64,000 nt of DNA from an uncultured Fulvivirga sp. (GTDB lineage Bacteria; Bacteroidota; Bacteroidia; Cytophagales; Cyclobacteriaceae). Under the pieces are notes generated by a model. That model was not told the DNA's origin. It ran no database searches and saw only the letters and a list, made by a program, of their open reading frames with translations. The stretch's first letter is position 1; every line of letters starts with the position of its first letter. Positions 27,897 to 36,275 of the stretch are shown piece by piece. Position numbers and translations under genes: made by a program. The stretch spans positions 868,001 through 932,000 of the forward strand of contig CANMSE010000001.1 in assembly GCA_947500555.1 (NCBI GenBank), in the 5' to 3' direction.

Positions 27897-27969
27897 CAAT
27901 TAGTTAATGGTTGGGTTACCTTAGTGCGACCTGGAATATTTAGGTTTACTCGAATTAATATTCAGATGC

Positions 27970-28239
27970 ATGGAAAAAGCGAAGGTGTATAGAGGCATTG
28001 AATTTATTAGAATCTCAGAACTGCCAAAAGATCAAAAAGAAGCCATATGGAATTGGACTTCAAGAGAACAGATAATCAAAATCTTGATTGATGATAATTT
28101 GATTGAAGATGCACTTCAATTTAAAGACTATACTTATTGGTTTGAAAACGTATTTAGTGTCAACGAAGTCGAAGAGGTAGTGACTAGCAAGAAAAAACAA
28201 CAGCCAATCAAGTCCATTAAACTGGCTGTAGGTCGCTAG
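27970..28239 (+). CDS. Small conserved-looking hypothetical protein
   Basis: An 89-residue soluble protein with the start EKAKVYRGIEFIRISELPKDQKEAIWNWTSREQIIKIL, a short helical domain, and a basic lysine/glutamine-rich end (TSKKKQQP). No domain recognised. Its stop overlaps the convergent VOC gene by 4 bp. Codon composition and the clean N-terminus support a real gene. Confidence 0.65.
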   Translation: MEKAKVYRGIEFIRISELPKDQKEAIWNWTSREQIIKILIDDNLIEDALQFKDYTYWFENVFSVNEVEEVVTSKKKQQPIKSIKLAVGR

Positions 28240-28628
28240 TCCCAGACCCCAACAGGAACAATTTCCAAAACGTTGTTTTCTGGGTCATTAAAATAGAAGG
28301 ACTCCTGCCCTGAACTCCATATGAGCTCATCTATCACCTCAATTCCTAGCGATTGAATTTTCTTTTTACAACTTTCATATTTTTCCTTGACTACCTCAAA
28401 AGCAAAATGCTGATTCCCTTCTGCGAAGTGTGCTGGTGGCGAAGTTTTCAATCTTGAATCATCCGGATTAAAGCATAGCAATACTGAACTGCCCACTCGG
28501 AAGAAAGCATGTTTGTCAGCTGCATAATGAATGATTTCAAAGCCAAGTAAATGATGATAGAAATCTACGGCCTTTTCGAGGTCATGAATATACAAGCAGT
28601 TTTCTTTGATCTTTATGACTTCTTTCAT
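28236..28628 (-). CDS. VOC-family (glyoxalase/dioxygenase-fold) protein
   Basis: This 130-residue vicinal oxygen chelate fold protein starts ENCLYIHDLEKAVDFYHHLLGFEI. A second beta-alpha-beta module has HFAFEV and the C-terminal GQESFYFNDPENNVLEIV, which holds the usual metal-ligand Glu. The metal and substrate are unknown. Its start overlaps the stop of the nitronate-monooxygenase-like gene by 4 bp, so these two are an operon. Confidence 0.88.
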   Translation of the reverse strand: MKEVIKIKENCLYIHDLEKAVDFYHHLLGFEIIHYAADKHAFFRVGSSVLLCFNPDDSRLKTSPPAHFAEGNQHFAFEVVKEKYESCKKKIQSLGIEVIDELIWSSGQESFYFNDPENNVLEIVPVGVWD

Positions 28629-29566
28629 AGGCTACAAAATCGACTTTTATGATTTTGATAATCGCCCCAAATATCCTGTACAACTTTTTTTGCAGAATCA
28701 AGAGAGTTGATGTAAGCTGATATTTGGCCGATCTCCAGCTCACCTTCATCCAAATCACCTTCAAAAATTCCTTTTTTAGATCTTCGTTTTCCGAGGATTT
28801 CCTTAATTGCTAAAGTATCAGCTCCTTCAGACTCTGCCTTAAGCACTTGGTCATAGAATTTATTCTTAATAAGTCTTACAGGTGCAAGTTGTTTTAAAGT
28901 TAATACAGTATCTCCTTCACTACTTTCAATGACTCTCTTTTTGAAATTATCATGAGCCGATGACTCTTTAGTCACTGCAAACCGACTACCAATTTGCACT
29001 CCATCAGCACCTAAAGCCATAGCTCCAAGCATTCCTCTTCCATTCCCGATGCCTCCAGCTGCAATTAAAGGAATCTTTACAACATTTTTTACAGCTGGGA
29101 TTAAACAAAACGTGGTTATTTCTTCACGCCCATTATGACCACCCGCCTCAAAACCTTCTGCAACAATGGCATCAACTCCAGCCTCTTGTGCCTTTAAGGC
29201 AAATTTGACGCTTGAGACCACATGAGCTACAGTTATGTTATGATTTTTAAGAAATGAAGTCCACGCCTTAGGATTTCCTGCTGATGTGAAAACGACTTTT
29301 ACGTTATTTTGGACTATTATTTCCATCAACTTATCTATCTCGGGATATAGAAGAGGGACATTGACTCCGAAAGTATCCTTTGTAGCTTTTTTACACTTTA
29401 AAATATGCTCATGAAGTGTTTCGGGATGCATTGACCCTGCACCTATAAGTCCTAAACCTCCTGCATTACTCACTGCTGATGCTAACTTCCATCCACTGCA
29501 CCAAACCATACCTGCTTGTATGATAGGGTATTGAATATTGAAAAGTTCTTTTATTCTGTTCATCAA
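28625..29566 (-). CDS. Nitronate monooxygenase (FMN-dependent)
   Basis: This 313-residue TIM-barrel protein is of the NMO/2-nitropropane dioxygenase family. It has PIIQAGMVWCSGWKLASAVSNAGGLGLIGAG at the start, VAEGFEAGGHNGR with the likely catalytic His, and the FMN-phosphate site GIGNGRGMLGAMALGADGVQIGSRF. Members oxidise nitronates such as propionate-3-nitronate, but many homologues have other roles. It is divergent from the ClC channel gene. Confidence 0.93.
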   Translation of the reverse strand: MMNRIKELFNIQYPIIQAGMVWCSGWKLASAVSNAGGLGLIGAGSMHPETLHEHILKCKKATKDTFGVNVPLLYPEIDKLMEIIVQNNVKVVFTSAGNPKAWTSFLKNHNITVAHVVSSVKFALKAQEAGVDAIVAEGFEAGGHNGREEITTFCLIPAVKNVVKIPLIAAGGIGNGRGMLGAMALGADGVQIGSRFAVTKESSAHDNFKKRVIESSEGDTVLTLKQLAPVRLIKNKFYDQVLKAESEGADTLAIKEILGKRRSKKGIFEGDLDEGELEIGQISAYINSLDSAKKVVQDIWGDYQNHKSRFCSL

Positions 29567-29605
29567 CTTTAATCTACTAACATTACCTTATATATGCTAT
29601 TGTCA

Positions 29606-29613
29606 TACATTTG
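29606..29613 (+). promoter_or_regulatory. Bacteroidota -7 promoter box (TAnnTTTG)
   Basis: TACATTTG fits the Bacteroidota sigma-A -7 consensus TAnnTTTG exactly and sits 26 bp before the TTG start of the ClC gene, about where a start site would be expected. No clear TTG -33 element is visible at the usual spacing, so this is only a candidate. Confidence 0.35.
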
Positions 29614-29639
29614 CACTTTACCCCTAAAAACATTCTGCT

Positions 29640-31409
29640 TTGAAGCATGAAGCCCCATTAATAAAGTTTCTCGTTTGGAGGATGAAACATATCAGCAATA
29701 AGAATTTTGTGCTGATACTTGCTGGCTTCATAGGATTGTTATCAGGTTTAGCTGCGGTCATTCTAAAAGAAACAGTGCACCTTATCCAACATGAGTTGCG
29801 TAGCTTAATTACTTTGGAAAGTTATATCTACTTCGCCTTTCCGCTTGTGGGGATACTGCTTACTGTTCTAATCAGCAACCATCTTTTGAAGGAATCTATG
29901 GGGCATGGCATCACTCAAATACTTTATGATATCTCAAAAAGATCGAGCTTGATACGAAAGACTAAAATGTACTCCAGGATGCTTACCAGTGCACTAACAG
30001 TAGGTTTTGGTGGGTCAGTTGGTCTCGAGGCTCCGATAGTAGTCACCGGTTCCGCTATTGGTTCTAACGTTGGTCGATTCGTGCATTTAAATTACAAGAA
30101 AAGAACGTTACTTATTGGTTGTGGAGCTGCAGGAGCCATTTCGGCTATATTCAACTCACCGGTAGCCGGAGTCATCTTTAGTATGGAAGTTATTCTGGCT
30201 GATGTGACAATTGGCATGTTTATACCGCTACTTATCGCTTCAGTGACTGGTGCTTTGGTATCGTTAACGCTCCTTGGCGATGACGTGCTATTCTCCTTTC
30301 GTCTTGTCGATAGTTTTAAAGCTTCTGATACCCCATTTTATATTTTGTTAGGAATAGTTTGTGGCCTTGTATCGGTTTATTTTACAAGAACGACTTACAA
30401 AGTAGAAGAATTGATAAGTCAGGTAAAGAATACTTATGGAAAGGCTATAGTGGGTGGTATACTGCTTGGAATAATTATTCTGGTGTTCCCTCCAATATAC
30501 GGTGAGGGTTATGACACAATAAAGCTTCTTTTAGCAGGTAAGCAAACAGAGATTTTTAACCGATCATTGTTCTTTAATGATTTGAATGAGCTATGGCTAT
30601 TATTGGCATTTATATTCGGTGTGATTCTTATCAAGCCGGTAGCTTCAGCACTTACAATCGGATCAGGTGGTAGTGGAGGTATTTTTGCTCCCTCACTATT
30701 TCTGGGTGGAGTGACAGGGTTTTTATTTGCAGCAATATCAAATACCATTACAGGAGGGAGTATAAGCACTAGCAACTTTACGCTGGTTGGAATGTGCGGA
30801 ATAATGAGTGGTGTTCTTTATGCACCTTTGACTGCAATATTTTTGATAGCCGAAATAACCAGTGGATATGAATTATTTGTTCCGTTGATGTTGGTTTCGG
30901 CAATCGCTTTTTCCACGAGTTCTTTTTTTGAAAAACACTCTTTATATACAAAGCACTTAATTGAGAGAGGAGACCTTATTCAATATGACAAGGACAAACA
31001 GGTATTAAGTCAGATAGACCTTACTAAAATTATTGAAAAAGACCTTCTCACAATTAAACCAGATGAGAACCTTAATGCACTGGTTGATTTGGTTAGAATA
31101 TCCAATAGAAATATTTTTCCTGTAGTGACAGAAGAGAATGAACTCGTTGGTGTAATTACTTTGGATGATATTCGAGATATCATGTTTGATCAAGAGAAAA
31201 GAGATATTACCTCTGTTCGCAGCCTCATGCATAGTGCTCCGGCAGAAGTCAGTCCTCATGAAAATATGCAATCGGTAATGAATAAATTTGAGAAGACAGG
31301 TGCATGGAACTTGCCTGTTATTGATGAAGGAGTGTATAAAGGGTTCTTATCTAAATCAAGAATTTTTAATACCTATCGCACTAAGCTTATTCGTACAAAT
31401 AGAGAATAG
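29640..31409 (+). CDS. ClC-type chloride channel/transporter with two CBS domains
   Basis: The protein has 589 residues. The membrane part is of ClC type, with GGSVGLEAPIVVTGSAIGS (the gating-glutamate loop reads GLEAP, as in other bacterial ClC-CBS proteins) and the later anion-pore motif GSGGSGGIFAPSLFLGG. Two cytoplasmic CBS domains follow (IIEKDLLTIKPDENLN and VRSLMHSAPAEVSPHENMQ). The start is taken as the TTG at 29640, because the family's first helix is preceded by the LIKFLVWRMKHIS segment. The only in-frame ATG (29682) would remove that segment, and its upstream GGAGG directly abuts it. A short out-of-frame ATG lies at 29647. Confidence 0.9.
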   Translation: MKHEAPLIKFLVWRMKHISNKNFVLILAGFIGLLSGLAAVILKETVHLIQHELRSLITLESYIYFAFPLVGILLTVLISNHLLKESMGHGITQILYDISKRSSLIRKTKMYSRMLTSALTVGFGGSVGLEAPIVVTGSAIGSNVGRFVHLNYKKRTLLIGCGAAGAISAIFNSPVAGVIFSMEVILADVTIGMFIPLLIASVTGALVSLTLLGDDVLFSFRLVDSFKASDTPFYILLGIVCGLVSVYFTRTTYKVEELISQVKNTYGKAIVGGILLGIIILVFPPIYGEGYDTIKLLLAGKQTEIFNRSLFFNDLNELWLLLAFIFGVILIKPVASALTIGSGGSGGIFAPSLFLGGVTGFLFAAISNTITGGSISTSNFTLVGMCGIMSGVLYAPLTAIFLIAEITSGYELFVPLMLVSAIAFSTSSFFEKHSLYTKHLIERGDLIQYDKDKQVLSQIDLTKIIEKDLLTIKPDENLNALVDLVRISNRNIFPVVTEENELVGVITLDDIRDIMFDQEKRDITSVRSLMHSAPAEVSPHENMQSVMNKFEKTGAWNLPVIDEGVYKGFLSKSRIFNTYRTKLIRTNRE

Positions 31410-31942
31410 TGCTTAGTAAGAGTCCTTACATGTAGATAATATTTTTATTTAAAAAAATTTGAAGCTTTACTTTGCATTAATAATTTAATTATTGTAAATG
31501 TCGAAAGCAAAGTTACAGTTGTCCACAAAGCTCAGGATCAAATAAAGTAATTTAAATAATTGATTATCAGCAACTTAAATGATAATTGCATATTCGTGTG
31601 GAAAACTTTCCGAAATTGTGGAAAACTTCATCCAAATTTATTTGATTCTTTTTTTTGTCTAAATTCAATTCTTAATTGATGTGATAACTTTGAAAATTAT
31701 CCCGAACCTTACATAAGATTTTAAGTGATTTTGGCAATTCTTGAGTTTGATTATTTGGAACTTAAGACCATACAAAATCCAAATTTCAGCTTTAATTTAA
31801 TGTTAAGGGAAGTTTAACTTTGACTCTTGTAAAATTTGAAGTTAAATTAGCGTTAAATTTAGAGGCCTCTAGCATTATTGAAATAGTGCAATTTTTAAAT
31901 TTTGAATAAAACATTAAGAACCCATTTTTCGTTGACCTGTTT
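31410..31942. other. Gene-free 533-bp AT-rich region with DnaA-box-like 9-mers (candidate oriC)
   Basis: No coding frame is convincing here. Two TGTGGAAAA 9-mers (31597-31605 and 31617-31625, spaced 20 bp) read TTTTCCACA on the minus strand and match the relaxed DnaA consensus TTWTNCACA. A third copy, TTGTCCACA at 31519-31527 on the plus strand, differs from it by one base. The flanks are very AT-rich, with runs such as TAATTTAATTATT. Gene-strand bias changes here: mostly minus strand to the left and mostly plus strand to the right. This supports, but does not prove, a replication origin. The region must also hold the promoter for the thioredoxin gene at 31943. Confidence 0.4.
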
Positions 31943-32413
31943 ATGATAAAATTTATTCTTTCACTTTTTATTATCATAAGTTATAATCTCAATGCTCAGA
32001 CAGCTCAGGTTATAGGAGTACCACAGCTTGAAAAGCTTTTATCTAAAAAGGAGGAAAAGTTACAAGTATATAATTTTTGGGCAACCTGGTGTGGTCCCTG
32101 CATCAAAGAACTTCCTTATTTTGAAGCAGCTTCTACTTCAATGTCTGCTGATATACAAGTTAATCTGATTACAGTGGATTTTGTTGAAGATTTAGAGAAA
32201 GTGAATAAGTTTATTGCACGAAAAAAATTGAAATCAAATGTATTTTTAATTGATAATGTTGACTATAACTCATGGATAGACAAGGTGGATAATAGATGGT
32301 CAGGAGCTATCCCTGCTACATTAGTAATAAATCCTTCAACCGGAGAACGCAGGTTCGTAGAAAGTGAGTTAAAAGAAGGTGAACTCGAAAAACTCATCAA
32401 TGAATTACTGTAA
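31943..32413 (+). CDS. Thioredoxin-fold protein, secreted (TlpA-like)
   Basis: The protein has 156 residues with a signal peptide (residues 1-18, ending LNAQ) and a thioredoxin fold with the redox pair C50-G-P-C53 in NFWATWCGPCIKELP. The cis-Pro strand is in SGAIPATLVIN. The small size and periplasmic location are TlpA/ResA-like, with a probable role in disulfide reduction or oxidation in the envelope. It is followed after 15 bp by a second redoxin, suggesting an operon. Confidence 0.93.
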   Translation: MIKFILSLFIIISYNLNAQTAQVIGVPQLEKLLSKKEEKLQVYNFWATWCGPCIKELPYFEAASTSMSADIQVNLITVDFVEDLEKVNKFIARKKLKSNVFLIDNVDYNSWIDKVDNRWSGAIPATLVINPSTGERRFVESELKEGELEKLINELL

Positions 32414-32428
32414 CTAATATATAGAACT

Positions 32429-33031
32429 ATGAAAACTAATCTTTTATCAATTTTTGCTCTTGCTTTGTTTTTTGCGGGTGCACCTAATACTTCTACCTAT
32501 CAGATAGGTGACTCAATAGCAGACTTCTCTTTAAAAAACGTTGACGGTAAGGAAGTTACCTTATCAAACTATGCTGATAAAGGGGCTATAATTGTTTTTG
32601 ATTGTAATACATGTCCATATTCAAAGGCATATAGAGACAGAATAATCGACCTGAATTCAAAGTTTGCTTCAAAAGGTTATCCTGTAATAGCAATAAATTC
32701 CAATGACCCTCAAAAGTCTCCGGGTGATTCTTTCGATGAAATGGTAAGTTATGCTGCAAAACATGATTACAAGCATGCCTACTTGTACGATGCAGATCAG
32801 TCAATTGCAAAGGCTTTTGGAGCAACTAATACTCCGCATGTATTTATAGTAAAAAAAAATGCGGGTAAAATGGTTCTTAACTATATAGGTGCGATTGACA
32901 ACAATACTAAAGATGCGGCAGCGGCAGATAAGAAATATGTTGAAGATGCGGTTGAGGCCTTATTGAAAGGCAATAAGCCCGAAACAACTAAGACCAAAGC
33001 AATTGGTTGTACCATAAAATGGACGTCTTAG
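32429..33031 (+). CDS. AhpC/TSA-like redoxin with C-x-x-C
   Basis: This 200-residue protein has a signal peptide (residues ~1-18), then a thioredoxin/AhpC-TSA-like fold. FSLKNVDGKEVTLSNYADKG at the start is the peroxiredoxin-style N-terminus. The active site is C59-N-T-C62 in FDCNTCPYSKAYRDRI, and TNTPHVFIVKK carries the cis-Pro. These proteins probably use disulfide exchange and are often seen beside TlpA-like partners. Another Cys near the C-terminus (AIGCTIKW) is unusual and may form an additional disulfide. Confidence 0.9.
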   Translation: MKTNLLSIFALALFFAGAPNTSTYQIGDSIADFSLKNVDGKEVTLSNYADKGAIIVFDCNTCPYSKAYRDRIIDLNSKFASKGYPVIAINSNDPQKSPGDSFDEMVSYAAKHDYKHAYLYDADQSIAKAFGATNTPHVFIVKKNAGKMVLNYIGAIDNNTKDAAAADKKYVEDAVEALLKGNKPETTKTKAIGCTIKWTS

Positions 33032-33062
33032 TTCATCTTCCATCAAACTTTTAATATAATTC

Positions 33063-33097
33063 ACCGAAGGGTTGTCCGGATAAGACAACCCTTCGGT
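33063..33097. terminator. 14-bp perfect hairpin downstream of the redoxin gene
   Basis: The arms ACCGAAGGGTTGTC (33063-33076) and GACAACCCTTCGGT (33084-33097) pair perfectly around a 7-nt loop. The hairpin lies 31 bp after the redoxin stop and 16 bp before the DinB-like start. No T-run follows on either strand, so it may terminate weakly or act as an mRNA structure or protein-binding site near the next start codon. Confidence 0.5.
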
Positions 33098-33113
33098 CAT
33101 AAAAAGCAATAGC

Positions 33114-33626
33114 ATGTCAAAACCTGACCTATCAGAAATACCATCCTTCTACCAAAACTACGTCATGGCTGTAGAATATGATGACCTTACAAAAGGCTTG
33201 GTGATAAGTGGTAATGAGACTACCGACTTATTAAAATCTATTCCTGAGGCTTCGGGAGATTATAGATACGAAGAGGATAAGTGGACCATTAAGCAGGTAG
33301 TTGCACATATGATTGATGCAGAAAGAGTATTTGCCTACAGAGCACTCACTTTTTCAAGAAATGATAAAACAAGCCTTCCCGGCTTTGAGCAAAACGACTG
33401 GGCAGTAGAAACTAATGCTGAAAATAGAAAGTTGTACAGATTAATGGAAGAGTTTAATAATGTAAGAGCATCTACCATAGATCTTTTTGGAAGTTTTACT
33501 TCCGAAATGCTGAATCGAACAGGAATCGCAAGTGGAAATTCAATGTCTGTCAATGCAATAGGCTTTATTCTGCTGGGGCATGAAATACATCATCGCAATA
33601 TTCTAAATGATCGATATTTTTCTTAA
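33114..33626 (+). CDS. DinB-family protein (putative metal-dependent hydrolase/transferase)
   Basis: This 170-residue four-helix-bundle protein is of the DinB/YfiT superfamily. The usual pattern is present: a KWTIKQVVAHMIDAERVFAYRA helix with one His and a C-terminal LGHEIHHRNIL with the other His ligands, which typically bind a divalent metal. Superfamily members include S-transferases and thiol-dependent enzymes; the exact reaction is not predictable. It begins a plus-strand run that ends at 38445. Confidence 0.9.
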   Translation: MSKPDLSEIPSFYQNYVMAVEYDDLTKGLVISGNETTDLLKSIPEASGDYRYEEDKWTIKQVVAHMIDAERVFAYRALTFSRNDKTSLPGFEQNDWAVETNAENRKLYRLMEEFNNVRASTIDLFGSFTSEMLNRTGIASGNSMSVNAIGFILLGHEIHHRNILNDRYFS

Positions 33627-33653
33627 TTGAATTTGACTTGCTAAATTCCGCCT

Positions 33654-34928
33654 ATGAAAGGGTTGTCAGGATTTTGTATCGTCTTACTTTGTTCGTGTGC
33701 CACGACTAAAATTCAAAAGCAGCTAGTCCAAATGGAAAGTGAATTTCAGGATCATGTTGGGTTTCTGCTCTATGATCCTGTTGCAGAAAAAAATCTTATT
33801 TCTCATAACTCGGATAAGTATTTTACCCCAGCTTCTAATACGAAGATATTTACACTTTATGCCTCGCTCCAGATTATGGGAGACACTCTCCCTGCACTCT
33901 ATTATGAGGAAATTGGAGACTCATTAATCATTTGGGGGTCAGGAGACCCGTCATTTTTGTACCCATGGTTACCACAAACAGAAGTGTTTGAATTCTTATC
34001 TCAAAGCGATAAACACATTTATTTTTCTGACGCCAATTTCAGTGGCCATACTTTCGGGCCGGGTTGGGCATGGGATGATTATTCATATAGTTTTTCTTCA
34101 GAAAAATCTCCATTGCCGATATATGGTAATACACTCACATTCAGGAAGGAGCTGACTGAAAATTATCCCTCTGTACAGCCATCTGTTTTCAAAAGCATGT
34201 TCTTTCTATCCGACTCTGTGGCTAGGCCTTCGATACAGCGCGAATATGGTTCAAATACTTTCTTTTATTCACCCTCAAATGGAGGCTCTCTGGATCGTCA
34301 GTTTCCCTATCGATATTCAGGCATTCTGACCACGGAATTACTCGCGGATACATTGAAAAGAGGGGTGCGATACATAGACAAACCATTGCCCAAAATCAGA
34401 AAAAAGTTGTTCAACTACTATGCGGATAGCCTTTACAAGGAAATGATGCAACAAAGTGACAATTTTATTGCTGAGCAATTATTACTTATGAGTTCAGGAG
34501 TGATCAGTGATACCCTTGAGTCAGAAATTGGTATAAAACATATAAAGCAACTTTATTTTTCTGAAATGCCAGATGATCCTATTTGGAAAGATGGTTCGGG
34601 ATTATCAAGATATAATTTGTTCACACCAAGATCATTGGTGTGGCTATGGAATGAAATCTTAAAAATAAAGCCAACAGATGAATTATTTCCTTTATTGGCT
34701 ACTGGTGGTGAATCTGGTACACTACAAAACTATTACAAGTCGGAAAGCCCTTATATCTTTGGAAAAACAGGAACTTTAAGCAATAATCATTCGCTAAGTG
34801 GATTTTTGATTACCCGTAAAGGCAAAATGCTGATTTTCAGCTTAATGAATAACAACTATCCCGGTTCATCAAGTCCGGTCAAGAAAAAAATGGAGCAACT
34901 ATTGTGGGAGGTGCATCTAAACTATTAA
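33654..34928 (+). CDS. dacB: PBP4-type D-alanyl-D-alanine carboxypeptidase/endopeptidase
   Basis: This 424-residue lipoprotein (LLCSC lipobox, Cys15) has the active-site S61-N-T-K64 in TPASNTKIF, a DGSGLSRYN block carrying the SxN-type motif, and the FGKTGTLSN motif with Lys-Thr-Gly. The spacing and the intervening region of over 200 residues are those of PBP4 (S13 family). It trims peptidoglycan stem peptides at the outer side of the cell. It stands 27 bp after the DinB-like gene and one base before the GH3 gene. Confidence 0.9.
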   Translation: MKGLSGFCIVLLCSCATTKIQKQLVQMESEFQDHVGFLLYDPVAEKNLISHNSDKYFTPASNTKIFTLYASLQIMGDTLPALYYEEIGDSLIIWGSGDPSFLYPWLPQTEVFEFLSQSDKHIYFSDANFSGHTFGPGWAWDDYSYSFSSEKSPLPIYGNTLTFRKELTENYPSVQPSVFKSMFFLSDSVARPSIQREYGSNTFFYSPSNGGSLDRQFPYRYSGILTTELLADTLKRGVRYIDKPLPKIRKKLFNYYADSLYKEMMQQSDNFIAEQLLLMSSGVISDTLESEIGIKHIKQLYFSEMPDDPIWKDGSGLSRYNLFTPRSLVWLWNEILKIKPTDELFPLLATGGESGTLQNYYKSESPYIFGKTGTLSNNHSLSGFLITRKGKMLIFSLMNNNYPGSSSPVKKKMEQLLWEVHLNY

Positions 34929-34929
34929 A

Positions 34930-36003
34930 ATGAGAATACTAATAATACTTTTTGTAGGACTGTTCGGAACAGTGAGAGCTCAGCAAAATGATAGCTTAGA
35001 TTTTAAAATCGGTCAGATGTTGATGGTTGGAGTAAGTGGAACTGATATCTCACAGAATACCTCCATTATAAGAGATATCAAATACGGGAATGTAGGAGGA
35101 GTTTTGTTATTTGAAAAAAATATTGATGCTGAAAACTCTCATGAAAACTTAAAAAATTTTATAAATGATCTGAGTATGGACGCACCAATTCCTCTGTTTG
35201 TGGCTATTGATCAGGAGGGAGGTTTAGTAAATAGATTAAAGACCAAATATGGATTTCCTAAATCTGTTTCAGCTCAATATCTGGGGGAGGTAGGAAGTCT
35301 GGATAGCACCAGATATTATGCTGATCTCACTGGAGCTATTCTTAAAGAACTGGGATTCAATGTTAATTTTGCTCCAGTTGTAGATATATTGATTGAGGGT
35401 AACCCTGTAATAGCTAATAATAAGCGCGCTTACTCCAAAGATCCCGATTCAGTAGCAATGCATGCCTCATGTGTAGTTGATGCTATGCGAGACGCAGGGG
35501 TGGTCAGCGTGTTGAAACATTTTCCGGGACATGGAAGCTCTCAGGCTGATTCACATTATGGTGTGACCGATGTTACTAAATACTGGAGTAAAGGTGAGTT
35601 AAAGCCATACAAAATCATGTTGAAAAACAACAAAGTAGATGCCGTCATGTCTGCCCATATTGTTAATAAGAAATTGGATAAAGAAGGCTTGCCTGGAACA
35701 CTTTCTGATGAGATGATTAATGGGCTACTCCGTGAGGAGTTAGCGTTCGAGGGGGTGGTTTTTTCTGACGATATGCAGATGCACGCAATTACTAAATATT
35801 ATGGACTGGAAAAAGCTTTAAAACTTTCGATCCTTGCAGGTATAGATGTACTAATGTTCTCAAATAACATTCAGGGTAGCGAAAATCGCACGGTAGATAC
35901 AGTCCATCAATTGATAAAAAAAATGGTTAAAGATGGGGAGATCTCAGAGGAGAGGATAGATCAATCTTATAGGCGAGTGGTAGAATTGAAAAAGACGCTT
36001 TAA
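34930..36003 (+). CDS. nagZ: Glycoside hydrolase family 3 (NagZ-like beta-N-acetylhexosaminidase)
   Basis: The 357-residue protein has a signal-like start (MRILIILFVGLFGTVRAQ), unlike cytoplasmic NagZ, so it is probably secreted or envelope-bound. The GH3 barrel has LFVAIDQEGGLVNR near the start, the KHFPGHGSSQADSHYG acid/base loop and FSDDMQMHAI with the nucleophile Asp. It likely cleaves N-acetylglucosamine from muropeptides or chitin-like chains. Lying beside PBP4, it may belong to an envelope-remodelling pair. Confidence 0.88.
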   Translation: MRILIILFVGLFGTVRAQQNDSLDFKIGQMLMVGVSGTDISQNTSIIRDIKYGNVGGVLLFEKNIDAENSHENLKNFINDLSMDAPIPLFVAIDQEGGLVNRLKTKYGFPKSVSAQYLGEVGSLDSTRYYADLTGAILKELGFNVNFAPVVDILIEGNPVIANNKRAYSKDPDSVAMHASCVVDAMRDAGVVSVLKHFPGHGSSQADSHYGVTDVTKYWSKGELKPYKIMLKNNKVDAVMSAHIVNKKLDKEGLPGTLSDEMINGLLREELAFEGVVFSDDMQMHAITKYYGLEKALKLSILAGIDVLMFSNNIQGSENRTVDTVHQLIKKMVKDGEISEERIDQSYRRVVELKKTL

Positions 36004-36008
36004 TCAAT

Positions 36009-36275
36009 ATGAAAAAGACGATAATAATTGCAATATTGGCTATAGCTTGTACAGTACTTGCTTTTTACGGGCAGCATCAGCGCGTACTTCATCAACGTGC
36101 CGAGCGAGCAACTGAAGTTCAAGAACGGGAATTGGAACAATGTTTGGCTGGGGCTGAGGAGCTTCAGAGGCGTACTCAAGAGGCATTAGAAGAGGCTCGA
36201 AGGCAAAAAGAGATTGCTAAGGATGCTTTGAAAGAGGCTCAATTTCAATTTGAGAGAAATGACAAGCCGCAATGA
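36009..36275 (+). CDS. Small membrane-anchored coiled-coil protein
   Basis: The 88-residue protein has a single N-terminal membrane segment (TIIIAILAIACTVLAFYG) and a long Glu/Arg/Gln-rich coiled-coil tail (residues ~25-85). No catalytic motif. The stop overlaps the next gene by 4 bp, suggesting coexpression with the HutG-like enzyme; this may be a scaffold rather than a metabolic enzyme. Confidence 0.7.
   Translation: MKKTIIIAILAIACTVLAFYGQHQRVLHQRAERATEVQERELEQCLAGAEELQRRTQEALEEARRQKEIAKDALKEAQFQFERNDKPQ

Noticed and set aside
31681..31689. TGTGATAAC near 31.68 kb considered as another DnaA box
   Set aside because: It does not fit TTWTNCACA in either orientation.
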